Below, piece by piece: positions 16,687-27,051 of a stretch of 64,000 nucleotides of DNA. How positions within the stretch are numbered: position 1 is the stretch's first letter; every line of letters begins with the position of its first letter. The translations under genes were made by a program, and so were the position numbers. The notes beneath the pieces are model-generated. The model saw only the letters and a list, made by a program, of their open reading frames with translations, did no database searches and was not told the origin of the DNA. This stretch comes from Methanocorpusculum sp. (lineage in GTDB: Archaea > Halobacteriota > Methanomicrobia > Methanomicrobiales > Methanocorpusculaceae). Location: positions 248,001 through 312,000 of the forward strand of contig JAFQTT010000003.1 of assembly GCA_017408885.1 (NCBI GenBank), in the 5' to 3' direction.

Positions 16687-18264
16687 TCAACGTCTGCTCT
16701 TTCCTGAATAGACTTTCTTGATTGTATCTCCTGCCGTTCGAAGACGTCCGTTCTCGATTAAATTCTCAACAGTATTTGTAACCACAGACCTTTGATAGTA
16801 CTTCGCAACACCGTAACTTTTGTGCTTTCTAAGTCCGAGAGTCTTTGTTTTTAATCGATCAAGACCTATTAGGAATGAAACAAACTCAGGAACAGTAAGC
16901 AATCCTTCAAGTTCGCCGACCGCAAAGACAATCTCCTCTTCCATCTCCTTTGGCAGAAGCTCTGCTGATTTTTGAGGCAATGATTTTCTAGATGCGCGCT
17001 TCTTTGCCGCACAGTTATCACAGTTTCCGCAGTTGTCCATCTCCTGATCGAAGTATTTCAGAAGCAGTTTTCTTCTGCACTCCTTTGTCTCGCAGTAGAA
17101 GTAAAGCTGATAGAGCCTCTCGCGAACAGCAGGCATTTTCGCTTCATCAGTCTCCTTTTCCATTAAGCGAAGCATCTTTGCTCTATCTCCTGCTGAGTAG
17201 AACAAAAGACAGTCAGAAGCAAGACCGTCACGTCCGGCACGGCCTGTTTCCTGGTAATATGACTCCAAATCCTTCGGCATGTGCGCATGGATTACATAGC
17301 GTACATCCGGCTTATCAATTCCCATTCCGAAAGCTATTGTTGCGCAGACAACTGAGATTGTATTTGACTGAAACATCTCCTGCACGCGGGCACGGTCACG
17401 TGTGGACATTCCGGCATGGTAAGGTGATGCCATAATGTGTGACTTCATCAGATATGCCGCCATCTCCTCTGTATCAGCACGCGAGAAACAGTAGATGATT
17501 CCTGATACATTTCGATGAGCCATAACATAACTCGCGATTTTTTTCATGCGAACCTCGCGGTGAGGCTCTTTGTAGACTGCATATCTCAGGTTCGGGCGGT
17601 CAAAGTTTCCGATAAAGATATCAGGACTTTGCAGGCGCAGTTCATTTATGATATCTTCACGAACTCTTCTGGTTGCAGTCGCCGTAAATGCTGCAAATGG
17701 AACTCCGGGGAAAAATGCCCGAAGTCCTTTAATTCTCCTGTACTCTGGTCTGAACTGGTGTCCCCACATAGAAATACAGTGTGCTTCATCTACAGCGAAA
17801 AGCGAGACATTACATTTCTGAAGCATATCAACAAAGTCCGCCTGCACTGCACGCTCGGGAGAAACATAGAGAATGCGGATTTTCCCGGCAACCGCCGCCG
17901 CTTCAATAGACCGCTGTCTGTCATACGTCAGCGAAGAGTTGAGCATCGCGACATTGACACCCTGAGACAAAAGTGTGTCCACCTGATCCTTCATCAGTGC
18001 GATAAGCGGAGAGATGACAACAGTCATCCCTGAAAGCATCAGAGCCGGAAGCTGATAACAAAGCGATTTGCCGCCTCCGGTAGCCATCACTGCCAAAACA
18101 TCATGACCGGAGACAATCGACTGGATAATTGCCTCCTGATTCGGGCGAAATGTCTGGAGATGGAAGAATCTCTCTAAAGTATCCTGTATTTCGTGATGCT
18201 TTTTCAACTGATTATACACCAGGGATAAATGATGATGATTCTTTGTAATACGGGATATAAACAA
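16687..18264 (-). CDS. recQ: ATP-dependent DNA helicase RecQ
   Basis: Superfamily 2 3'-5' helicase, 525 aa from the ATG. Walker A in MATGGGKSLCYQLPAL, the DEAH box in AVDEAHCISMWGHQFRPEY, motif III SAT-like FTATATRRV, motif VI QETGRAGRDG, and a zinc-binding CRRKLL...CGNCDNC segment, then a winged-helix region. No HRDC domain. The start is uncertain: the ATG at 18264 overlaps the upstream gene by 53 bases, while an in-frame GTG at 18219 would overlap it by only 8. Confidence 0.94.
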   Translation of the reverse strand: MFISRITKNHHHLSLVYNQLKKHHEIQDTLERFFHLQTFRPNQEAIIQSIVSGHDVLAVMATGGGKSLCYQLPALMLSGMTVVISPLIALMKDQVDTLLSQGVNVAMLNSSLTYDRQRSIEAAAVAGKIRILYVSPERAVQADFVDMLQKCNVSLFAVDEAHCISMWGHQFRPEYRRIKGLRAFFPGVPFAAFTATATRRVREDIINELRLQSPDIFIGNFDRPNLRYAVYKEPHREVRMKKIASYVMAHRNVSGIIYCFSRADTEEMAAYLMKSHIMASPYHAGMSTRDRARVQEMFQSNTISVVCATIAFGMGIDKPDVRYVIHAHMPKDLESYYQETGRAGRDGLASDCLLFYSAGDRAKMLRLMEKETDEAKMPAVRERLYQLYFYCETKECRRKLLLKYFDQEMDNCGNCDNCAAKKRASRKSLPQKSAELLPKEMEEEIVFAVGELEGLLTVPEFVSFLIGLDRLKTKTLGLRKHKSYGVAKYYQRSVVTNTVENLIENGRLRTAGDTIKKVYSGKSRR

Positions 18265-19705
18265 TTTCCGCAGAGGTCACATCAAAGTTGTATCTGAGAA
18301 CCTGAAGGATTCCGGGTTTCATGGTTTCGTATCTGAGATACAGGAACTCTGAAAGTTCTGTTGCCGTCTTCTTGTTGATTAAAACAGGCATCCTTCCTTC
18401 AATATCCAAAGCCGCTTCAAGTTCAGGATTGCGGATTGTCAAATCAATTTCCCAAGGCTCTGAAAGATAACGCGGGATGTCTCCGGCACAGATATAGTAA
18501 CTGCGTTTTCCTTCAATTGATGGAAGACCAGTCTCAGAGTCGCCTTCGGTTAAGTAATCAGAGATTGAAATCTCAGCCTCAAACTTCCAGAACGGAATAT
18601 ATTCGGGCTTTTTGTCCTTCATCGCTGCGACAGACAGAAGATTCGGTTTTGCTGTCATGTAGTTGATTACCTCAACCTCGTCGGCTGTAACATCCAGAAG
18701 TTTTGAGCATCCTGCACAGTGGGTAACAACTTCTCCCCATGGCTGTTCAACCTTTGCCCCGCACTCAGGACATGTTAAGATACTGTTCTCGCGGGTTAGG
18801 ATTTCGTAGTCAGTAAGTTCCTTTGGAACACGAAGCGATGGGCGAAGGCGTTCGATGTTTTTCATAGTTCCTGAGGCCTCAAACGTTTTACCCGCACGAA
18901 ATGCCGGATACGCAGCCATACAAAGCGCAACTCCCATAAGAAGCAGAATGAGCTGGATGAGTTCAGATATTGCAAAAGCTCCCGAGTGCAGAATCATTCC
19001 AAGAGCTGTTCCAATCATAAGGCCTCCTGCCGCAAAGGAGAGAATCATAAAGCGTGTTCTAGCCGTAAGATTCGCAGGAGCAGTACCGCCTAAAATATCT
19101 CCTCTGACACCATCCACGATTACAGTAAAGTGCCCGCCTTCATAAGTGTAGTGCGCAATCCAGACCGGAGCATACACAAGTTCAAAAACCTTCGGGATAA
19201 GGAAAGTCTTATCGAGTGTAACATTTTCGATGCGCTTTACCATTTTCTGCCGAATCATTTCGTGAACTGCTTCACGACCTCTGGTGCTTGCATCAATTGC
19301 AGAACCTCCTGCATCCATCGATGAGACGCTTCCAGGAACATAGGGCACTTCTCCTCCGGGGTCAAGCCAGAGCTCATGGATTCCATACTTTCCTGTATCG
19401 CAGGCACACTCTGTCCAGACAAACTCCTCGTCAACTAACTCTTCAAAGACATTTCGAAGAACATTTCCTGTTGATTCATGATATTCAGAGTATCCGCATC
19501 CGACAGCTTTTCCCTGAGCAATGAAGCGCCAGAATGGGATGTACAGCAGATAGTTCTCTGTGATGTGGGCTTTCTTTGCCAGGTCGGGCGCTTTAACACC
19601 TTTGGAGAACCATCTCTGGATATTTTTGTCAGCAACCCCTTTTGTAATCAGGGCAGGATACATAGTCTCGACAATCCTGTCTTCTACTGAACGTTCAAGA
19701 ACCAT
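18212..19705 (-). CDS. Membrane protein with zinc-ribbon-like motif, unknown function
   Basis: 497 aa from MVLERSVEDR. This start has GGAGGG upstream and overlaps the preceding gene by 11 bases. Two hydrophobic segments lie near the middle (about 230-275). After them is a four-Cys treble-clef/ribbon-like motif, CPECGAKVEQPWGEVVTHCAGCS. The pattern YIPFW recurs (LLYIPFWRF, PEYIPFWKFEAE), as in the neighbouring gene at 19695, suggesting a shared repeated domain. Family not known to me. Confidence 0.8.
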   Translation of the reverse strand: MVLERSVEDRIVETMYPALITKGVADKNIQRWFSKGVKAPDLAKKAHITENYLLYIPFWRFIAQGKAVGCGYSEYHESTGNVLRNVFEELVDEEFVWTECACDTGKYGIHELWLDPGGEVPYVPGSVSSMDAGGSAIDASTRGREAVHEMIRQKMVKRIENVTLDKTFLIPKVFELVYAPVWIAHYTYEGGHFTVIVDGVRGDILGGTAPANLTARTRFMILSFAAGGLMIGTALGMILHSGAFAISELIQLILLLMGVALCMAAYPAFRAGKTFEASGTMKNIERLRPSLRVPKELTDYEILTRENSILTCPECGAKVEQPWGEVVTHCAGCSKLLDVTADEVEVINYMTAKPNLLSVAAMKDKKPEYIPFWKFEAEISISDYLTEGDSETGLPSIEGKRSYYICAGDIPRYLSEPWEIDLTIRNPELEAALDIEGRMPVLINKKTATELSEFLYLRYETMKPGILQVLRYNFDVTSAEIVYIPYYKESSSFIPGV

Positions 19706-20369
19706 TCTTACCCTCCTTCTTCTCATTTATGAGCGAGAACATTCTGCTCTGGTAAACAAGGAATACTACAACTGCCGCATCCAGAATAAAGAGAGCCGGA
19801 TGCAGGAGGATAGCTGTCATGCTGATTAGTACAAGCGGGATAAATGCAACAAGAGCAATCTTTCTCCAGTTCACGCGCTCTCTGAACGGATGCCACTCAG
19901 GAAGTGCGATACCTGTTTCCGCATCGATTTTGAGCATGTAGATGCTTTTGTTTATTTTATAGCTGATAAGCCAGAATGGAATTGCAACAAGTCTTTCACC
20001 GCGCGGGATTCCATGGATTTCCGGATAATAATATGAAGCATTGATTGATATTGGAAGGGTGGTGAGGTTTTTTGGGATTTCTTCTGTTAAAGATACAGCA
20101 CGGTTTATTTTCTGTAAATCCGTCATGAGCGTTCCGCATGCCGGACGGTATGATGTCTTTATCTTAGAGCCGTCTTCACGTACAAATTCCCAGAATGGGT
20201 AGTAGACCATTACCGCTTTTCCAATTCTGTATGATTGTTTTTTGAGCGGCAGGTTATTTGACTCAATCCACTCGCGGGCAAGCTCTTTTGCCTGTTCTTC
20301 GTCTATTTGCGGCAGGACTGCGGCCTGGATATTGGATTTTTCAGCGGCTTTTGGAGGAGTGTCGGCCAT
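19695..20369 (-). CDS. Membrane protein related to its downstream neighbour
   Basis: 224 aa. Soluble N-terminal two thirds with YYPFWEFVREDGSKI and RLVAIPFWLISYKI, echoing the YIPFW segments of the next gene, then two adjacent membrane helices (about 168-205) and a charged tail. The two genes overlap and form a pair, perhaps followed by recQ. Function unknown. Confidence 0.78.
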   Translation of the reverse strand: MADTPPKAAEKSNIQAAVLPQIDEEQAKELAREWIESNNLPLKKQSYRIGKAVMVYYPFWEFVREDGSKIKTSYRPACGTLMTDLQKINRAVSLTEEIPKNLTTLPISINASYYYPEIHGIPRGERLVAIPFWLISYKINKSIYMLKIDAETGIALPEWHPFRERVNWRKIALVAFIPLVLISMTAILLHPALFILDAAVVVFLVYQSRMFSLINEKKEGKNGS

Positions 20370-20424
20370 AACTATTCTATAGTTTATCTCGAGATTAAAA
20401 AGATGTTGCCTTTGAGGAAGGCAT

Positions 20425-20532
20425 CAATATCGCCTATAGAGATAATTCATATATATATTCTATATTTTCTTGATTTTACTATATCTATGTCGAATATGCC
20501 TATATCGAATCAGATGTAATGTGTATTTGGTT
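20425..20532 (+). promoter_or_regulatory. pst operon promoter with repeated motifs
   Basis: AT-rich region upstream of pstS. GCCTATA occurs twice (about 20432 and 20498), and TCGAAT occurs twice in the 3' part (GTCGAATATGCCTATATCGA). TATATATAT-type sequence between them can serve as TATA box. Repeats flanking a promoter of a phosphate operon suggest a phosphate-responsive operator. The regulator is not identified. Confidence 0.4.
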
Positions 20533-21360
20533 ATGACTACTCGCAAAAACCATATAATTGGAGGAGTTGTCCTTTGCGTACTTCTCCTGACAACAGTCTT
20601 TGGTGCAGGATGTATCAGCACAGGAGACACAGAGACTATTAGTATTTCAGGTTCTACTACTGTCCTGCCGGTTGCACAGGCCGCTGCTGAAGAGTACATG
20701 AATCAGAACAGCCATGCAGACATTCAGGTTTCCGGCGGCGGTTCCGGCGTTGGCGCAACATCTGTTATCGGCGGAACTTCCGACATCGGTATGCTTTCCC
20801 GCGACCTGAAAGCATCTGAAAAAGATGGTAACAACTTAAAAGAGTTCATTGTCGGAAAAGATGGTATTGCTCTCGTCGGCCACCCGTCCAACACGGTATC
20901 TGACTTGAGCTTAGAACAGGTAAAGGCAATCTATCAGGGAGAGATTACCAACTGGAAAGAGGTCGGAGGCGCTGATTTGAAAATTGTCTTAATCGGACGC
21001 GACAGCTCATCCGGTACTCGAGAATTCTTTACTGAGTTCGTCTTAGACAAAGAGGATGCCGCAAAGGACATGCAGGAGTTAAACTCCAACGGTGCAGTTG
21101 CTCAGGCAGTCTCAATCACTCCGGGGGCAATTGGATATGTCTCCTTAGAGTATGTTGATGACAGCCTCAAAGCATTCAGCATCGGCGGGGTTGCTCCAAC
21201 CGTTGAAAATGTCATCTCCGGAGTTTATGAAATCAACCGTCCGCTTCTGATGGTCACCAACGGTGAGCCGGAAGGACTTGCAGCAGACTACCTTGCCTTC
21301 ATCCTCTCTGAGGAAGGACAGCAGATTCTCAAAGACAGCGGATTTATCCCGGCTGTGTGA
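20533..21360 (+). CDS. pstS: Phosphate ABC transporter substrate-binding lipoprotein
   Basis: 275 aa from MTTRKNHIIGG. The N-terminal hydrophobic stretch ends in a lipobox-like LTTVFGAGC, so the mature protein is probably lipid-anchored outside the cell. PstS features: SISGSTTVLPVAQAAAEEY, SGGGSGVGATSVIGGTSDIGMLSR and IGRDSSSGTREFF. The frame opens 21 codons earlier, but the upstream part would spoil the signal sequence. First gene of pstS-pstCA-pstB-phoU. Confidence 0.95.
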   Translation: MTTRKNHIIGGVVLCVLLLTTVFGAGCISTGDTETISISGSTTVLPVAQAAAEEYMNQNSHADIQVSGGGSGVGATSVIGGTSDIGMLSRDLKASEKDGNNLKEFIVGKDGIALVGHPSNTVSDLSLEQVKAIYQGEITNWKEVGGADLKIVLIGRDSSSGTREFFTEFVLDKEDAAKDMQELNSNGAVAQAVSITPGAIGYVSLEYVDDSLKAFSIGGVAPTVENVISGVYEINRPLLMVTNGEPEGLAADYLAFILSEEGQQILKDSGFIPAV

Positions 21361-23135
21361 GATTCATGAGTAAAATCGCAAACTGGAAGGAAAACGGCAT
21401 TCGCGGAGTGTGGTTCACCTCCGCCCTTTTTGCCTCCCTTGCAGTCATTTTTATTCTCGGCTATCTTCTGATAACCGCACTGCCGGCGTTTCTTGAAGTA
21501 GGGATTTTTGAGTTCCTCTTTGGAGCAGAGTGGAATCCAACCGGAAGCACTCCGTCATATGGAATCAGTGCATTAATCGTTGGGACGCTTCTGGTAACTG
21601 CAGGCGCAATGCTGATTGCAGTTCCGCTTGGGCTTTTAACCGCTATTTTCCTCGCATACGTCGCACCGAAAAAACTCCGAGATGCAGTAAAGCCGGCGGT
21701 TGAACTTCTGGCAGGCATTCCGTCTGTGGTGTACGGATTTTTCGGAATGCTTGTCTTATGCAGTTTTCTCCAGAGAACACTTGACATCCCGAGCGGTTTT
21801 TCGTGGGCCGCTGCATCTGTTCTTCTTGGAATAATGGCTCTGCCAACCATTGTCTCTGTTTCAGAGGATGCACTCTCTGCTGTTCCAAAGGATTTCCGTG
21901 AGGCATCCTTAGGACTTGGAGCAACCAGATTCCAGACCATATCCCGTGTTCTTCTGCCGGCTGCTGCCTCCGGAATTTCTGCGGCGGTTGTTCTTGGAAT
22001 GGGCAGAGCGATTGGAGAGACAATGGCTGTGATGATGGTTGCCGGAAACAGTGCAGTGATTCCATCTCCTCTCTGGGACATTCTCTCACCGATTCGGACA
22101 CTGACTGCAACGCTCGGTATTGAACTTGCCGAGGTTTCTGCCGGTTCAATGCACTATCATGCACTCTTCGGCATTGCAGTGATTTTGCTGGTGGTAACTC
22201 TTCTGGTAAATCTTGCATCCCGCTTTGTGACAAAGAGAATCGAGCAGGGAAAAGCACTCTTTGTTCTGCCCTCCCTTCCATCCCTTCCGTTCAGGATTTC
22301 TCCGCGCATCACAGAGAAAGCAGCATTCGCTTGCATTTATATTGGAACATTTGCTGTTCTTGCCGTCCTCGCAGTAATTCTTGGTAATATTTTCATAAAC
22401 GGAATTCCTGCAGTAACCTTTGAGTTCCTGACAGAATCTCCAAAGGATTTGGGAAGATCAGGCGGTATCTTCCCGGCAATTATCGGAACACTTGAACTGG
22501 TATTCGGTGCGATTCTCATCGCTCTTCCGATTGGAATAGGAGCTGCTGTTTATCTGAACGAGTATGCAGGAGGTTCCCGCATCACCTCCCTTCTTCGAAC
22601 CGGCATCGACCTGCTCTCCGGAACTCCGTCGATTGTCTTCGGTGTGTTCGGATTTGCATTCCTGGTGCTTTTCCTTGGATGGGGAGTCAGCCTGCTTGCC
22701 GGAATGATTTGTCTTGCTTTGATGATTCTTCCAACAATTATCAAGACCACCGAAGAAGCACTCAAAGCAGTTCCAGCCTCCCTTCGCGAAGCATCCTTTG
22801 GTCTCGGCGCTACCCGTTCGCAGACAATTCTTCGGGTAGTTCTTCCGGCTGCAGCATCCGGTATCATCACCGGAGCAGTCCTTTCGCTTGGGCGTGCCGC
22901 AGGAGAGACTGCTCCAATCATGTTTACCGCAGTGGTATTTTCCAAACGGTTCATCACCCCGGACCTCTTTGAACCGGTAATGGCTCTCCCATTCCACCTC
23001 TATGTACTGACGACCAGTGTTCCAAACACTGAACCTCAGCAGTATGCGACTGCTGTCGTTCTTATCTGTCTGGTTGCGGTCTTCTATATCGCTGCCGCAG
23101 TACTTCGCAGAAAACTTCAGAAAAATCTCCCATGA
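21357..23135 (+). CDS. pstCA: Fused phosphate ABC permease PstC-PstA
   Basis: One reading frame of about 590 codons carries both permease subunits. Half one (about 1-305) has the PstC-like opening helix and the ATPase-contact loop [22 protein letters not shown]. Half two (about 320-590) repeats this with [22 protein letters not shown]. No stop or frameshift separates them. Start is either GTG 21357, overlapping the pstS stop, or ATG 21366. PstC and PstA are usually separate genes. The four-base overlap with pstB implies translational coupling. Confidence 0.95.
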   Translation: MRFMSKIANWKENGIRGVWFTSALFASLAVIFILGYLLITALPAFLEVGIFEFLFGAEWNPTGSTPSYGISALIVGTLLVTAGAMLIAVPLGLLTAIFLAYVAPKKLRDAVKPAVELLAGIPSVVYGFFGMLVLCSFLQRTLDIPSGFSWAAASVLLGIMALPTIVSVSEDALSAVPKDFREASLGLGATRFQTISRVLLPAAASGISAAVVLGMGRAIGETMAVMMVAGNSAVIPSPLWDILSPIRTLTATLGIELAEVSAGSMHYHALFGIAVILLVVTLLVNLASRFVTKRIEQGKALFVLPSLPSLPFRISPRITEKAAFACIYIGTFAVLAVLAVILGNIFINGIPAVTFEFLTESPKDLGRSGGIFPAIIGTLELVFGAILIALPIGIGAAVYLNEYAGGSRITSLLRTGIDLLSGTPSIVFGVFGFAFLVLFLGWGVSLLAGMICLALMILPTIIKTTEEALKAVPASLREASFGLGATRSQTILRVVLPAAASGIITGAVLSLGRAAGETAPIMFTAVVFSKRFITPDLFEPVMALPFHLYVLTTSVPNTEPQQYATAVVLICLVAVFYIAAAVLRRKLQKNLP

Positions 23136-23881
23136 CACCAATACTTGAAGCAAAAAATCTCAGCCTCTTCTATGGACAGAAGCAGGCACTCTTCGATGTG
23201 AGTTTTCCCTTCGAAGAGAATGCCGTAACGGCTTTAATCGGCCCTTCCGGCTGCGGAAAGTCAACACTTCTCCGCTGTATGAACCGAATGAATGACCTGA
23301 TTCCAAACTGTCGGATTGAAGGAGACCTTTTCTTCAAAGGAAAGAATATCCGGGATTGTGATGCAGTATCTCTTCGAAAAGATATCGGCATGGTGTTCCA
23401 GCGTCCGAATCCGTTTCCGAAATCCATCTATGACAACATTGCCTATGGACCGAAAGTGCATGGAATCAAAAACAAAAACACTCTCGATGGTATTGTCGAG
23501 GAGTGTCTGAAAAAGGCTGTCCTCTATGATGAAGTAAAGGACCGCCTGCATGAATCAGCGCTTGGTCTTTCCGGCGGACAGCAGCAGAGGCTCTGCATTG
23601 CAAGAAGTCTTGCAGTAAATCCTGAGGTTATTCTGATGGATGAGCCGTGCTCGGCTCTTGACCCGATAGCCACCGCAAAAATTGAGAACCTCATTGGAGA
23701 TTTACAAAAGGAGTACACAGTTTTGATTGTAACACACAGCATGCAGCAGGCAGCCCGCGTCTCGGACATTACCGGCTTTATGTATATGGGAAAGCTTGTT
23801 GAATACGGGGAGACACCGCAGATATTTTCCTGTCCGCAAAATGAACTAACGGAAAAGTACATCACCGGGAGGTTTGGATGA
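23132..23881 (+). CDS. pstB: Phosphate ABC transporter ATP-binding protein
   Basis: 249 aa. Walker [21 protein letters not shown], the Q loop in [22 protein letters not shown], signature [16 protein letters not shown], Walker [14 protein letters not shown] and the H loop [12 protein letters not shown]. The family-typical NRMNDL is present. ATGA overlaps with both neighbours. Confidence 0.97.
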   Translation: MTPILEAKNLSLFYGQKQALFDVSFPFEENAVTALIGPSGCGKSTLLRCMNRMNDLIPNCRIEGDLFFKGKNIRDCDAVSLRKDIGMVFQRPNPFPKSIYDNIAYGPKVHGIKNKNTLDGIVEECLKKAVLYDEVKDRLHESALGLSGGQQQRLCIARSLAVNPEVILMDEPCSALDPIATAKIENLIGDLQKEYTVLIVTHSMQQAARVSDITGFMYMGKLVEYGETPQIFSCPQNELTEKYITGRFG

Positions 23882-24531
23882 GCGACCATTTCCATGCAGA
23901 ACTTGCGTCTTACAAGGACGAGGTTATCTGGTACGGACGTTTTGCGCTGGATGTTTTGAAACATTCGGTCTCTGCGTTTGAAGCAGGAGACACCAGAGTG
24001 GCGTCTGATATCGTACGGCAGAAATCATATGTTTCCTCTCAGTATGAACATCTCTATGGGAAAGGTATTCTTCTGATTGCATTAAACCAGCCGATGGCAG
24101 CAGACCTGCGTCTTATCTCCTGCGCAATGGATGTGGTGACTTCATCTGAACGTATCGGAAGATATGGAAAGGATATTGCAGAGCTTGTATCCGCTGAGAC
24201 AGAGAAGTATTTCCTTCCGGAAAAACTGTATGAGATAGGGGAGCTTACCGGCAAAAATCTGGAGCATATATACAATGTCTTTGCATCAGATGACCTCTCG
24301 CTTCTGAAGGAATGCGCATCTATTGAGGATACGGTTGACCGTCTGTACCATGAGGTGTATGCAGAGCTTGTAGAGCAGATTGAGGAAAAGACCGTCTCTG
24401 TTGCATACGGCTGTGCCTGTCTGATGATGAATAGGTATCTGGAACGCTGTTCTGATCATGCATGCAGAATGGGCGAGAAGATGTATTATATGCAGACGGG
24501 AAAACATCTCCCTCTTGCAGAGATAGAGTAA
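23878..24531 (+). CDS. phoU: Phosphate signalling protein PhoU
   Basis: 217 aa, all helical, with two PhoU repeats. E/DxxxD metal-cluster patterns occur in each half (for example [16 protein letters not shown] and [18 protein letters not shown]). PhoU normally restrains Pst uptake and phosphate signalling. Last gene of the pst operon, overlapping pstB by four bases. Confidence 0.93.
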   Translation: MSDHFHAELASYKDEVIWYGRFALDVLKHSVSAFEAGDTRVASDIVRQKSYVSSQYEHLYGKGILLIALNQPMAADLRLISCAMDVVTSSERIGRYGKDIAELVSAETEKYFLPEKLYEIGELTGKNLEHIYNVFASDDLSLLKECASIEDTVDRLYHEVYAELVEQIEEKTVSVAYGCACLMMNRYLERCSDHACRMGEKMYYMQTGKHLPLAEIE

Positions 24532-24581
24532 GAAAAAATGAGAGGTTCAAAACCTCAGATATTTTTTGTGCTTATGGGCGT

Positions 24582-24767
24582 TTAGAAACCGAGCTTTGCT
24601 GCAAGCTCTTCTAATGGGATTCCGTGAACCATTGCAGCCTCACGGATGGTTTCGTTGTTTGCGATTGCGCATCCGAGACATCCCATGCCGAAGCTCTGGA
24701 GGACTGCTGCGCTTTCCGGCTTCTCACGGAGAAGGTCGGCAATAGTTGAATCTAAAGTAAGTGCCAT
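24582..24767 (-). CDS. DUF1858 domain protein
   Basis: 61 aa from MALTLDSTIADLLREKPESAAVL, with the family's central GMGCLGCAIANNETI, where two Cys may form a redox disulfide or bind metal, and a terminal ELAAKLGF. Domains of this kind accompany hybrid-cluster and sulfur-redox proteins. The frame opens earlier, but the family begins here and an ACATATAGTA TATA-like box lies just upstream. Downstream of the nitrogenase-like operon on the same strand. Confidence 0.85.
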   Translation of the reverse strand: MALTLDSTIADLLREKPESAAVLQSFGMGCLGCAIANNETIREAAMVHGIPLEELAAKLGF

Positions 24768-24847
24768 ACCTATTATTTTGGTTCGGCTACTACTATATGT
24801 TTTTTCATATGATACCGTCTTTTGCAGTTGTTGAATGTGTCTGAGTG

Positions 24848-24908
24848 TTGGCTTTATTCCGCGTGCCACGCCGGAATAGAGCCAACCGCTTAGGCTGGCA
24901 TGCTAAGC
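24848..24908 (-). terminator. Double hairpin downstream of the nfl operon
   Basis: A long stem at 24848-24885 pairs TTGGCTTTATTCCG with CGGAATAGAGCCAA (one G-T pair) and continues into an inner CGTG/CACG. A second stem at 24888-24908 pairs GCTTAG with CTAAGC. They lie just after the last nfl gene, so termination or mRNA 3'-end protection is likely. There is no long T tract. Confidence 0.5.
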
Positions 24909-24919
24909 ACAACAAAAAA

Positions 24920-26032
24920 TCACCGTTTATGATAATCCATCAGCGCATTCAAAACCCCTTCCATAAACATCACTCCCCCTTCAACACCGGAAACCGCACG
25001 CGCCGACATAGAAATCCTACTTCTGTCAGGGTGGGTGATGCCGAAGAATGCGGCATCATAAACAGATGCTTCAAACGTAGAGCCAAGAATCAAATCCGGT
25101 TCTGCTGCAGAAATCTTCTCGGAAACCTCAGTATAATCCACAACCTCCTCGCGTGGAAGAGACACAGCAATGTCTGAGCCGAAATATCTGGTAAGCATCG
25201 CAGACGCAAAGCGGCAGTAACTTCCCTGCCCCGCAACAGCCGCAACAGGCGGAGTGTACTTTCGAAGATACTTATCCGCATAGTAAAACATCGTCTCATC
25301 CGCCTTCTTCCACTCTTCCTCGAGGGCTGCATAATCAGCATTGGGGAATCTCTTTTCCAGAGCAGACATTGTATCTTTGATATCCAAAAACAGGAGAGAA
25401 CCAAGGTTCTCACCAACTCCGGAATCCCATGCAGGATTTACTGACACGGAAAATGGGGCAGCCCCATCTTTCAGCTTCGAATAAGAATCTGCGGCAAACG
25501 ACAAACGCACAGGAATTCCAAGAAGCGAGAGCATACGGCGTGCCTCATGCAAATTTCCGCGTGCAAAAAGGTCAAGCCCGCACACACCGTCAATATTTAC
25601 CGCAGAAACATCTGCTGTTTTGATGTCCAATGCCGTGTATGCTGCTTTAACTCCTGCCTCCGCATTTCCTGAAAAACCCGGAGAATCCACAAACACCGCA
25701 TTCGTGCCTTCGAAAGCATTCGCCAAATCCTCCCCGGTAAGGGCTGGAATACAGGTATTCACAACAGCCACAGGTTTTCCTTCCGCCTCAAGAGAAGACA
25801 CCACCTCACGCAGACGGTCAACCGTTCCAAATACAATCTCAGACTCTAAAAGATAAGTCGAATAAAGCTGTGCCCGAAGAATCGACCGCGGATAATAATA
25901 GCATCCGGAAGAACCATGAACAACAACCGACAGCCCGGAAAAGCCGGACAGAACAGCGCATGCACCAGTCATTGCACAAGGCATCACAGGATTTTCCATA
26001 CAAGATGTCATTTTCTCTTCTCCCTCCGCCAA
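24920..26032 (-). CDS. Nitrogenase-like component 1 subunit (NifK/BchB-like)
   Basis: 370 aa, oxidoreductase/nitrogenase component 1 fold. Cys at positions expected for an interfacial iron-sulfur cluster: Cys25 in GACAVLSGF, Cys44 in VVVHGSSGCYYYP and Cys94 in VNTCIPALTGED; extra Cys at 11 and 19. Much shorter than NifK. It overlaps the NifD-like gene upstream by 25 bases (a second Met at 26011 reduces this). With its partner it would form the catalytic component reduced by the NifH-like protein. Substrate unknown. Confidence 0.85.
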   Translation of the reverse strand: MAEGEEKMTSCMENPVMPCAMTGACAVLSGFSGLSVVVHGSSGCYYYPRSILRAQLYSTYLLESEIVFGTVDRLREVVSSLEAEGKPVAVVNTCIPALTGEDLANAFEGTNAVFVDSPGFSGNAEAGVKAAYTALDIKTADVSAVNIDGVCGLDLFARGNLHEARRMLSLLGIPVRLSFAADSYSKLKDGAAPFSVSVNPAWDSGVGENLGSLLFLDIKDTMSALEKRFPNADYAALEEEWKKADETMFYYADKYLRKYTPPVAAVAGQGSYCRFASAMLTRYFGSDIAVSLPREEVVDYTEVSEKISAAEPDLILGSTFEASVYDAAFFGITHPDRSRISMSARAVSGVEGGVMFMEGVLNALMDYHKR

Positions 26033-27051
26033 AGATACAGCATCTTCAAAACACCAGACAGGCCAACAGGCAGATAGAACGGCAGCTTAATCTCCATCCC
26101 GTCTGCTGTTTCATGGATGTTTAGCCTCTGCATCGCCTCGCGGGCAACTGCATGACATCCGGCAAACGGCTCGAAACCTAGAGAGACCTTCATTCCGGAA
26201 AGCTCCTTGAAAATTGAAAGCTGTTCTGCCTGATACGCCTCCTCAGCTGATACTGCATCTTCGATTTCTGCCTCTGAAATTCCGCAGGCCAACCCAGCCT
26301 CACGAATGAAACGAACACAGCCTGAAAGTCCCGAAGGGAATGATGAAACATATGGTCTTCCAAAATTCTCTGCAATCGTACGTCCTGCCTCTTCCACACG
26401 CTCATCACGAATGATAAAGAAATCAGCAGTTCCAAGCTTTATGATATCTGCTGCAGAAATGTTTCTGCAGAAGCGAAGAGATACAGAGATTCCAAGACGG
26501 GATAGAAGCCGGCAGACCTCAGCATAATTCTCCTCCACCTCTGACTCAAGATTCTTCTCTCCAATAATTACAGCTGTTCTTGGAACAATTTCGGAAGGGG
26601 AGACACGTTTGGAAATGCTGATTAACGCGATATTTTCTCCATCCTGAGAGGAACCTCCAAGAAAACCGGACGCCGGAACATAGACAATTTTATCCGCCGC
26701 CGCATGTGATGCACATACTCCTTCCACATCATCACCGATAGTTTCCGGAACGCAGGAGGTAACAACTGAGATGAGAGCTGGATTTTCTGCATCGGCACGG
26801 TCGAGTGCTTCGAGAAGAGCCTCTTCTCCTCCAAAGATTACCTCACGGTTTGTGATGTTTGAAACAATCACCTTTGGAATGCTGAAAGAATCAGAGTCCG
26901 CGGCCATCGCATGGTAAGCAGAAAACATCTGATGAGCACAGCCCTGAGGCGAATGGATTATAGTAATACCGTCACGTATGAAGGAGGTTACAGCAAGCGA
27001 ACCGCCAAGAGCACAGCCGCCAAGTCTTTTTTCAGAGATACTTTCTTGCAA
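26008..27051 (-). CDS. Nitrogenase-like component 1 subunit (NifD/BchN-like)
   Basis: 347 aa. Cluster-ligand Cys candidates: Cys13 (LGGCALGG), Cys38 ([10 protein letters not shown]) and Cys100 ([17 protein letters not shown]). The [11 protein letters not shown] motif is classical for component 1 proteins. A C-terminal [16 protein letters not shown] resembles the chlorophyll/F430-type branch more than true nitrogenase. Overlaps nifH-like upstream by 20 bases and its partner downstream, indicating coupled translation. Confidence 0.86.
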   Translation of the reverse strand: MQESISEKRLGGCALGGSLAVTSFIRDGITIIHSPQGCAHQMFSAYHAMAADSDSFSIPKVIVSNITNREVIFGGEEALLEALDRADAENPALISVVTSCVPETIGDDVEGVCASHAAADKIVYVPASGFLGGSSQDGENIALISISKRVSPSEIVPRTAVIIGEKNLESEVEENYAEVCRLLSRLGISVSLRFCRNISAADIIKLGTADFFIIRDERVEEAGRTIAENFGRPYVSSFPSGLSGCVRFIREAGLACGISEAEIEDAVSAEEAYQAEQLSIFKELSGMKVSLGFEPFAGCHAVAREAMQRLNIHETADGMEIKLPFYLPVGLSGVLKMLYLWRREKRK

